Below are positions 55,716 through 64,000 of a stretch of DNA of 64,000 nucleotides, piece by piece. Each line of letters opens with the position of its first letter. The first letter of the stretch is position 1. This stretch comes from Tetracentron sinense (lineage: Eukaryota; Streptophyta; Magnoliopsida; Trochodendrales; Trochodendraceae). The notes under the pieces were generated by a model. It saw nothing but the letters and a program-made list of their open reading frames with translations, ran no database searches and had not been told where the DNA came from. Where the stretch lies: the NCBI GenBank assembly GCA_015143295.1, contig CM026573.1:9763934-9827933 (forward strand). Direction: 5' to 3'. The position numbers and the translations under genes are program-made.

Positions 55716-56496
55716 TGTGGGGGAATGTTTCCCGGGTTCGATGCTCGTCAATATCTGTTTGACTCGTAGAGCAATCACGGTGATATACACTAGCAAATAA
55801 GACTAAAAACAAAGGAGAGGAGGGGGTGGGTCTGCACCCTGAAATAGCTCCGATGATAAAGTCAGTAAACGAAGAAGAAGGTAAATAGTAAAATCACAGA
55901 GGAGCTAGAACATTGAGAGCTAGAACACTGAGATGAAAGTTAAGGCACTGTCTTCGGATATTCCTTGATCGATCCTGATGCACCGAGTCTCCGGGGTATT
56001 TATAGGTTAAGCTTGGGATGCCCATAGATGACCATCGATGACTTGGATGACCATGTCATAAGCTTGCCACTCATTACCAAATATGTCAGACATATTTGAT
56101 GACGAACGCAGCACACGCAGGAGCCTACAATCTCTAAGTCAGTTTCTGGGTCGAAAACCCATCTGAGGTGACTAGCAATAAATACTAAGACAGTGCTTTC
56201 CACCTAACGTCAGAGACAAATGTTCGCCTCCTGAGATTGGGTCCTGAAAGTCGGTCTCATTGTTGACATAAAGCGCGGCCTCGTTGTTCACAATGAGGAC
56301 GATACCGTTGTCTTGATGACGACGAGTCCGTTGTCTAGAGGACAACGTTCCTGTTGTGAAGAGCACAACGAGTTCGTTGTCATACAAACAACGAATTCGT
56401 ACTCAAAAAAACATATAAACTCGTATCCACCGTTTAAAACCGAAAACATGCTTTTTGCCACAACACAAGATTAAATTACGAATTTTATCCCTTACA
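55716..56496 (-). repeat. 5' LTR of the Tat-like element
   Basis: Copy of 50493-51262 with about 5% visible differences. The - strand start TGTAAGGGATAAAATTCG is at 56496 and its end CCCCCACA at 55716. TATAAATA on the - strand is at 56004-55997. CGTTGT/ACAACG words cluster at 56290-56400. Confidence 0.9.
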
Positions 56497-57306
56497 ATAT
56501 TCTCACGTGAAATGTCGAAAATACTATCACTCATTTGATATCTGTGGAATGACTATATTACCCTTTTAAAACTGGAAAACTACCTAAATGACCCAAAGGT
56601 TTACCTAGAGTACAAATATGACCCTTGAAAATTCAGAACTTTTTTGACCCTTGTATGTGAAACAGCCACATGTGGGAGATTTTTTTTTATTTGTTGGGAC
56701 ACATATGCCCCTAAGCATTAACTTAAAACTAAAGTTAGTAAATGATTGGATTTCAAGATTCCAAAACAGAAGGATCCCAAGGTTCCTTTGGCTTGCGAGA
56801 GAGTGGGTTTAATTTAGAAGGAAAATGCGTAGTGATAAGTGGACCCATGAGTCCGTTTCATATCTTACTCCGTATCTTTGTGTCCCTTTTAACACTCATT
56901 TAACCCTTGTTAAGCTTAATAAAATTAAAACTAAGATTTTGTTTTTTTTCTTTTTTGAAAAGCCATGGTTGGATTGCTTAACCCTAGGGGTGCGTGAATC
57001 TTAACCACAGTAGGTGAGTATTTAAAATTGGGGCGTGGAATGGCCGGTTCTCATTGGTCCATGCCCCAATTTTAAAATGGGTTTATTTAGAATCCCAAGA
57101 GAAGGGATCAAACTGAATATTTGGGGGTAGGGACCAATGGGGATGATGAATCCGTGGTCCATTAATTAAAAAAATAATAAAATAATAGCCCAACACTAAC
57201 AATAATCAAATAACCACCATCGATTTCACCAAATCGTTTTCATTCCATTCTCACCAAAATAAAATAAAATCCTTAATTCCTTAACAACAGACTCGATAAT
57301 AGTAAC
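56497..57306. other. Spacer, nothing clear
   Basis: AT-rich. Contains a half-copy of the MITE-related phrase GTGCGTGAATCTTAACCACAG (about 56990). No gene. Confidence 0.5.
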
Positions 57307-58198
57307 CTATTCCTCTTGGGTAGGAAATTTACATCTTTGCCGATTATGCTCCGTTTGTTTACACCTTCCACATTTCACCGTTTGTCGCTCCTCGCCTTGT
57401 GAAAGAATTCTTATTTTGTTTGGTCTTCCTGGAGGCATCCTTTGTTTTGGTCGCTTGATTATCATATACATCTCTCTCAACTCATCCGGTGTCTCCCATT
57501 CACTCTTATTATGCCGTGGATATATTGATTCTTGATGTGTATTCCGATAAGTCTCAGCTGTATAATAAGTTGAACAAAGCTCATAAGCATTAATACGAAA
57601 TTTAGCACACGCTGCAAGTGCATGCAGACAAGGCAAGCCCATTATATCAAACTTCTTACAGGTACATGACCTCTCCTGTAGTCTAACTGTGTCATTGAAC
57701 TCTGTTTGTACATATTACTCGTTTCTACTTATCCTATGACACCGTGTGTTACGTGCCTTTGGCAACCGCTTCTTAAGTTTATCCTCAGCCCATTTTGTCA
57801 ACAAAGAGGTAAACACATCCACCTCTTTTCTTCGTCTATAGAACATCTCTTGAATCTTCAAGTGTACTTTTTACACAAGGTTGGTGATTAGGCATTCTCT
57901 TGCCTCTTTCAACAAACTATTAACACTTTCAACTATGTTAGTAGTGACAATGTTATACCTCATACCTAGGAAGAACGCAATTGCTCATCGTTCCTTAGCT
58001 ATATCACTTAGCCATAAATACGCATCATGGTTAGCTTGTGAAAGTTGACCCATAAAGAAATCAAATTGACCTTGTCTGGATGCCTTTAGAGTAGGCCAGA
58101 AGTACTTCTTTAAGGACTCGTCCTTGTATTCAGCATGCATGTTTTGACTTATGTGATATGCGCAATAAGCATGTACTGCATAGGGGAATATAGATGGA
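57307..58198 (-). pseudogene. MURA (MuDR-type) transposase C-terminal fragment
   Basis: One - strand frame runs the whole length with three stops (near 57990, 57875 and 57719). The 5' part (AYHISQNMHAEYKDESLKKYF, then FMGQLSQANHDAYLWLS) is the late part of the MULE transposase domain. The SWIM zinc finger follows as CTCKKFDIMGLPCLHALAAC (C-x-C…C-x-H). It ends with PPGRPNKIRI and a CCHC knuckle CGRCKQTEHNRQRC. The catalytic N-terminal half is missing: sequence stops exactly at repeat X (58199). Last 111 codons, from 57642, are uninterrupted. No TIRs found around it. Confidence 0.92.
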
Positions 58199-58656
58199 AC
58201 TTAACAATCATCGGCCACCTATTGATCCTGGTTCAAGTTATTTTAATTGAATCAGTTAAAATAACTTGAATCACATTATTTTTGGATGATCCATATAAAT
58301 GAACTAATTCACATTATTTTAACAGAACTAAAAAAATTACGTGAATCACATTATTTTGGAAGAACTATACAAATTAACTGATTTAATTAAAATAACATTA
58401 ATCACATTATGTTATTTGAAATCAAGTTACTTGAGTGAATCATAGAAATAACCGATTCTAGTAAAATAACAAAAACCATGTTATTTTGGGTGATGTAATT
58501 AACTTAAATTACGTAATTTTACTTGAAAACGAAAAAGCATTCACGAGACGAGTAAGTAACCTGCAACCAAAATTTTTGATCATCCTTAAATGCCCGTAAA
58601 ACACGGACTGTCTCGATGAGGGCCGAGTCCGTACAGTCTCCATAGGCGCGTTCTCA
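58199..58656. repeat. Dispersed repeat X, copy 2
   Basis: Second copy of 44006-44474, same orientation. It has cut the MURA fragment on its left and is followed at once by a Helitron-type start TCTATACTA. The hairpin near its right end is degraded (GAGTCCGTACAGTCTC). Confidence 0.85.
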
Positions 58657-61235
58657 TCTATACTACTCCTATATAGCAATTGATATCATGTGGCACACTC
58701 CATTGCTCTTTATTATCTTCAAATTGGTACCACGTGGCACACCCTTCAACCAATAATTTCACTCCATGTGTATGTAAATGTTAATTAATTAGTATTATTC
58801 TCTCTCCTCACTAATTACTAAGTAGATCCATCCTTCTTTCTCATTTCCAACCCTTTGATCTCCACAAACCGGTGTGGTTGGGAGCTGGAATATTTTATCT
58901 TCATCACGCCTTCTCTCCTCTCTCATCCTTTAATACCCCCCATCATCAAGTCTTTTTCTTTCCCAAGTCCCAACCCTTTGATCTCTCTAAACAGGCGTTC
59001 CTGGGAGATGGGACGTTTTCACTTCCTCACGCCTTCTCTCCTCTCTCTTCCTTAAATGTTGGTCATCATCAAGCTCTCTCTCTCTCAAGTATAGTAGCCT
59101 CCTTCTTTCTTATTCCCTCCCCTTTCATCTCTCCCAACAGTGTGGTTGTGAGGTTTTCCTATTCCTCACGTCTCTTACCCTCTCTCTCTTTCTATCTCTT
59201 CATTTAAATTTATACTAAAACTATAACTCCTATCCATCCATATATAGATCAAGCTGTAAATTTCATACCAACAAATCGACCCTTCTTTCCATTTTCCTAT
59301 TATATACTCTCTAATGGAAGATAAGGGCAGACATCTCCTGTGATACCATTGTAACTCAAAAGAGCGATTGAAATTCTTTGGTTTACCCATGGTGCACTTT
59401 TCAGTTTGGGTATATGTTCTTCCCCCCTTCTCCTCTCTCCTATTTTTTTTATTTTTTTACTTTTTGGGTTTCTGAGTATATTGTGGCCAAAGGTCCTTAC
59501 GGAGTTTTTCTTTCTTTAATCAATTTGTGTTTTTTTGCAATCTTTTTTAAGGTTTGCAGAAAGTTTTGAGAATCCTGAGTGATTAAGGGATTGCAGTACA
59601 TGTGCACCCTTTGATGATGAGATTGGGCCCACTAGAACATCTCCTCAATAGCATTGATTCTGGCAGCACTTACCATCTTTCTTAGGAGACGTGTTCTCTC
59701 AATTTAATATTTTTTTTGTGATTTCAATTATCAACTTTGGGGGTGTCTATTAAGTTTTATTTTAAATAATAAGGGGCTCAATTCTCACTGCTCTCTGATT
59801 CGTCTCCTCACTGTTTCTAGCCTCAATGATGCTTCAAAACGAGACGAAGTCTTTTTCTCCTCGACCATTCTTCTTCCACAACTTGGAAAAATAAAGAGTC
59901 AGACAAAGAGAGAAGAAAAAATATATTATTGAGGGTGCATCTAGGAAGCGATCAAGAAACCAATCAACTGTCCAATGCTCGGGCAAGTCAAGGAAAGAGA
60001 GGAGCCACAGTGGTGTTAATTAAGCATAATGCTTCTAGAATTTGTTACGCATTGGTTTGCCAGATCACTTTGCTCTAGATTTCCGTCACTGTGAATTGTG
60101 ATATAGATAAGCAATTTTCTTCATATTCGGAATTCGAACTTTGTTATCTTATGCTTTTGAAAGCATGTGTTTCTCTTAGCAATAGAGAAAAAAGTCTTAC
60201 TCTGGACCAGAATATTAACATCCTCTGTTTGACAATAGCCATCAAAGCATGGCACGCTTCCATCTATTTGGCAATCGTCAATTTTCTAAGGGAAGAAGCT
60301 GCTTAAATGTAGGAATAAACAGTCTATTGATTGAGTGACCACAAAAAAAAAAAAAAATAGTCTATTGATTGAGAAACTTGTCTACCACTCTTAGGAATAG
60401 GGAGGAAAGGAAAATGAAAAAAGTGAATGAGAAAAGGCATCAATAAACTCCCATTCCTATTCTTTAAAAGTGGCTCACTAACTAATCAATAAGTGGGCCA
60501 CTGTCGATAAGCCGAAAAATTCTCATGGAGTTTCAACTTCCACTCCACTCCATGGCGATGAAGCATAGCTCCCCTCAAAATTAAATTTTGAATTGAATTA
60601 GTTCTTTCTGTGAACATTGCATTATCCTAAAGAAAATTGAATCAACTTAGACCGGCAAATCTTCTCCACTTGTAACCGATTTTTGGCAAAACCAATTATC
60701 CCTTGTGGTCGCCACGTCTCTATTTTTACACTCCTTAACTGTGGTTAAGATTCACCTACCCCTAGGATTCACCTACCTATCTTTGGTTTTTAGAAAAAAA
60801 ATATTTTAAAAAAATTACCCCAAGAGTTGGTAAATTTTAACCACAGTTTACAATTGGAGAGAAATTCGACTCGTCAACTTAATGTATGCCTTATGGCAGG
60901 GGTAGTTGGTAATTATCAATTATTTTTATATAATTCCCAAACCACCCTATTTAGGCATTTTTTGCTCCAGTTACCTTTTCAACCAAAGCTTCTGCTCATA
61001 GTTAATTTCAATTAGTAATTGTGCAGAAAAAAAATTCGAAGTTTAGGATCATAAAAACCTGACCTAATAATTTATTTGTACTTATATCCATCTACATTAT
61101 ATAGCCAGAAAAAATATATAATTTTTCTTTTTGTCCTAACATAATTGTAATTTTTCTTCTGCATCTATTCAAACCATTGATAATTTATGTAGATATGTAT
61201 TGTGCATCAATTGATAGTTTTTTCTTCAATTGATA

Positions 61236-61270
<35 letters not shown>
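58657..61270 (+). mobile_element. Helitron-like 5' region (H3), 3' end not found
   Basis: Starts TCTATACTACTCC after A, then ATCATGTGGCACAC and ACCACGTGGCACAC as in other copies. Three diverged units of about 120 bp (about 58840-59190, with CAACCCTTTGATCTC and TCACGCCTTCTCTCC) follow. The rest to 61231 is AT-rich without recognised genes; at 60690-60850 it has a half foldback (GGTTAAGATTCACCTACC…GTAAATTTTAACCACAG). A (TA)n tract lies at 61232-61264. No CTAG-hairpin terminus was found before 61270. Confidence 0.5.
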
Positions 61271-61271
<1 letters not shown>

Positions 61272-61540
61272 CTATACTAATACTATATGCTGGTTGGTGC
61301 CACGTGGTATACCTCAAATCTCTCGATTCTCTCTGTAAGTTGATGCCATGTGTCAATGCCACATCTTGATCATATAGACGCCATATATCCTTCCCATCCA
61401 ATAAGAAGATGTCATATCTACAATTTTCTTTTATTAATGTGGAATTTATTAAAAAAATCCATTCTTCCTTCCAATAAATGATAGTTACTAATTTATGTAA
61501 TACATTCGAGTCTATACCTTTTTTCTTTTTTTTTTTTGGA

Positions 61541-61904
61541 GATTGGTGATCTTCTCCAGTTGTAACCGGTTTTTGACAAAACCGATTACTCCCCTGTGGT
61601 CACCAAATGACCCTTTTTACACCTCTTAACTATGGTTAAGATTCACCTACCCCTAGGGTTCACCCACCTATATTTGGTTTTTAGAAAAAATATCTAAAAT
61701 AAATTAACCCTAGGAGTTGATAAATTTTAACCACGGTTAACAAATTTTTTTAATATTTAAAAAAAAAAACCAAGGATAGGTTGGTGAACCTAAGGGGTGA
61801 GTGAATCTTAACCATAGTTAACAGGTCTCAAAAGGGACGTGTGGCCACCTCAGGGTGTAACCGGTTTTGGCAAAACCGGTTACAACTGAAGAGGAATAGG
61901 TGCC
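61541..61904. mobile_element. MULE-type MITE, TSD TTTTTTGGA, empty site present
   Basis: Long inverted arms (TCTTCTCCAGTTGTAACCGG… against CCGGTTACAACTGAAGAGGA) around an AT-rich centre. TTTTTTGGA occurs at 61532-61540 and 61905-61913, while the paralogous site in HB (near 63124-63134) has it once with no insertion. 364 bp, 9-bp target duplication, non-coding. Confidence 0.9.
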
Positions 61905-62041
61905 TTTTTTGGAAGGCAAGCTACAAGTCTATACGTTTTCAATCCAGGGAGTTAATAGAAATACTAAAATACCCTTATCTTAATTAGAGTATTGAACACA
62001 CTTTAAAACTTTGGTAAGTTATTATTTAGATCTATACTAAT

Positions 62042-62854
62042 TGTAATGAGTAAATTTCGTAAAAACCTAAGTGTGGTAACAACGAGCTCATCCTCAGTGT
62101 GGTGTTATCGTTTGAGCTCATTTCCGTCGTCTCCTCGACGACGGGCCCGTTGTCGTATGGACGACGAGAACGTGGTCTCGTGAACGACGGTCACGTCCTC
62201 ACTCTAACGACGGACCCGTGGTCTCGGGGACGACGATCACGTCCTCACTCAAACGACGGACCCGTGGTCTCTTGGACGACGATCACGTCCTCATTCGGAC
62301 GACGTACCCGTCGTCTTATTGTCCACGATCACGTATCCTAACACGTAATGAGACCTGGCGTTGCTGCCCAGTCGCCTGAGACTGATCTTACCTCTACGAT
62401 GGTAGGTGGGTAACATTGTCTTGGCATTAAATGACATTTAATGCTGCATTTAATGCCAGTCACCTCGGACGAGTTCCTACTCTTGGCCTGCTCTTTTTAT
62501 GTGCAGATGCGCGTGCAGTACGAATGACCGGAAGATCTATCTAAAATGATTACTGAAATACACATCAGGGATTCGAGGTATGCATGGACATCAATGGATG
62601 CCCATGGCCATGACAAGGGTGGCCTATTTAAACCTGTGAAAAACAGTGTGGCAAAGGGGGCAGAAAAATTGGAAGAGCTAAGACCTTCGAACTTTCTATT
62701 ATATTCTTACTGTTCATCATCTTCTACACCTACTGACTTAATCATCGGAGTACAGGTCAGGGTATCACACCCTCCACTCCAATCTTCTACCAGTAAATCA
62801 GAACTTGGGAGGAGCTGCTGCTGACGCGTGTCCTCTCGGTAAATTCCCCTCACA
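62042..62854 (+). mobile_element. Solo LTR (813 bp), TSD CTAAT, inside Helitron HB
   Basis: Starts TGTAATGAGTAAATTTCGTAA and ends TTCCCCTCACA, with CTAAT at 62037-62041 and 62855-62859. Removal restores the Helitron start TCTATACTAATACTATATGC. It holds about 3.5 copies of a 56-bp unit (ACGACG-ATCACGTCCTCACT…, 62130-62335). CCTATTTAAACC near 62623 may be the TATA region. Start and CG-rich repeats place it with the families at 18445 and 50493. Confidence 0.92.
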
Positions 62855-64000
62855 CTAATACTATATGCTGGTTGGTACCACGTGGTACACCTCAAATCTC
62901 TCGATTCTCTCTGTAAGTTGATGCCATGTGTCAATGCCACATCTTGATCATATAGACGCCATATATTTGTTGACGTGGCAAATTTCCTTCCCATCCTATA
63001 AGAAGATGTCATATCTACAATTTTCTTTATTAATGTGGTATTTATCAAAAAATCCATTCTTCCTTCCAATAAATGATAGTTACTAATTTATGTAATACAT
63101 TTGAGTCTGTACCTTTTTTCTTTTCTTTTTTGGAAGGCAAGTTGACAAGTCTATACGTTTTCAATCAAGGGAGTTAATAGAAATACTAAATACCCTTATC
63201 TTAATTAGAGTATTGAACACACTTTAAAACTTTGGTAAGTTATTGTTTAGACCATCACTCTTTGTCCATCACTTTGTCCCTCCCTCCTTCCTTTAATGTT
63301 TACAAACCTTCCTCCAAAGAGTTTAGAGACTAAATCTATATCTATCTATACTAATACTATATGTTGGTTGGTGCCACGTGGTATACCTCAAATCTCTCAA
63401 TTCTCTCTGTAAGTTGATGCCATGTGTCAATGCCACATCTTGATCATATAGACGCCATATATTTGTTGACGTGGCAAAGTTCCTTCCCATCCAATAAGAA
63501 GATGTCATATCTACAATTTTCTTTATTAATGTGGTATTTATTAAAAAAAGTCCATTCTTCCTTCCAATAAATGATAGTTACTAAATTATTTAGACCATCA
63601 CTCTCTGTCCATCACTTTGTCCCTCCCTCCTTCCTTTAATGTTTGCAAACCTTCCTCCAAAGAGTTTAGAGACTAAAATACCACATCTTATTTTAAAACA
63701 TATTCAATGCACTAAAAATTAATGAATAGATGAGTACTAATTTACTCAATTATTATTTGAACGGTCACTCCCTCCTTTTATTAAGGTATAGAAACCATCC
63801 CCAATAAAAAGGGTTTAAGGCTTCAAGCGTTACAGAGGAAACAGTACTCCATTGCATGACCCTTCTATCTCCCATATTCATTTATGAAACCCAAGCGTTA
63901 ACTTCCTTTTTTCCTATAAAGATGAAATTTCATTCATCTTAGCTTGATTGCAGGACCATTTTTCCTCTCGTCCCTAAGGTATGACTAGTATTACCATCCT

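Larger units (their letters stand above)
50493..56496 (-). mobile_element. Tat/Retand-like non-autonomous LTR element with antisense gene
   Basis: - strand element: 5' LTR 55716-56496, 3' LTR about 50493-51262. On the - strand LTRs start TGTAAGGGATAAAATTC, like the element at 18445. AAATGGCACCGTCTATGGGA after the 5' LTR is a Tat-type primer-site region. A broken gag fragment follows, pol is absent, and a decayed + strand (antisense) gene fills the 3' half of the interior. Flanks ACATT (left) and ATATT (right) form a 5-bp target duplication with one mismatch; the lower edge is uncertain by 1-3 bases. Confidence 0.88.
61271..64000 (+). mobile_element. Three nested Helitron 5' ends (HA, HB, HC)
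   Basis: HA starts TCTATACTAATACTATATGC at 61271, HB at 62031 and HC at about 63335-63345, all preceded by A. HA is broken at …GTTATTATTTAGA, exactly where HB starts; HB itself shows the uninterrupted phrase (TTTAGACCATCAC, 63248-63260). HB is broken at GAGACTAAA, where HC starts, and HC shows it whole (63670-63679). So HC lies in HB, which lies in HA. Their 3' ends are outside the window. Shared features: ACGTGGTATACCTC, GTGTCAATGCCACATC. No coding sequence. Confidence 0.8.

Noticed and set aside
60091-60306. 71-codon ORF
   Set aside because: No domain, no promoter context, and lies in Helitron-like AT-rich sequence.

Overview
The window is plant nuclear DNA, most likely from a flowering plant and probably a eudicot. 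It holds one complete plant A-type cytochrome P450 gene with a spliceosomal intron, several lineages of plant LTR retrotransposons, Helitrons with A|T insertion sites, Mutator-like and hAT-like MITEs, SINE-like pieces and long AT-rich spacers. I see no bacterial-type operon, CRISPR array or rRNA gene. Nearly all bases outside the P450 belong to, or derive from, mobile elements.

Layout. 1-9150: a very young Ty3/gypsy chromovirus (Tekay/Del-like) on the + strand. Its 5' LTR runs off the left edge and its 3' LTR is 3.08 kb and full of minisatellite. 9151-10400: hAT-like MITEs. 11548-13186: the intact two-exon P450 (CYP71 clan, CYP736A-like) on the - strand. 13806-15570: a long-TIR non-autonomous MULE with a perfect 9-bp target duplication. 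16851-17520: a second copy of the P450 3' flank. 18445-22413: a complete non-coding LTR element (TSD GTTTT). 23280-29278: a decayed Tat-lineage element with RT, two RNase H domains, integrase and a 3' LTR. 29279-37335: a directly duplicated non-coding segment whose copies are separated by a 1.07-kb TRIM (TSD TGATC); one copy is split by a 3.0-kb solo LTR (TSD ATAGT). 37541-43470: LTR and pol debris on the - strand. 43478-43826: a broken P450 N-terminus. 44006-49986: repeat X, then a Helitron nested in another Helitron that carries a PPR gene fragment. 50025-50300: P450 5'-flank homology. 50493-56496: a Tat/Retand-like derivative on the - strand carrying a decayed multi-exon gene in antisense. 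57307-58198: a MURA transposase fragment. 58199-64000: repeat X again and three Russian-doll nested Helitron 5' ends, with a solo LTR (TSD CTAAT) and a MULE MITE inserted in them.

How the parts fit. The order 3' flank (16851), P450 N-terminus (43478), 5' flank (43840 and 50025) is collinear with the intact locus at 9151-16020. I infer that an ancestral head-to-tail P450 duplication was present and that its second member has been expanded to more than 30 kb by serial transposon insertion and lost most of its gene body. Three non-coding LTR families (18445, 50493 and 62042) share the same LTR start (TGTAA-G-TAAA-TTCGTAA-like) and CGTTGT/ACGACGG-rich internal repeats, so they look like related non-autonomous families. 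The antisense gene of the 50493 element has its own TATA box, introns and coiled-coil coding capacity and is the least ordinary feature here.

Limits: all family assignments come from reading motifs; no database search or alignment program was run. Boundaries supported by target-site duplications are firm, others are approximate.
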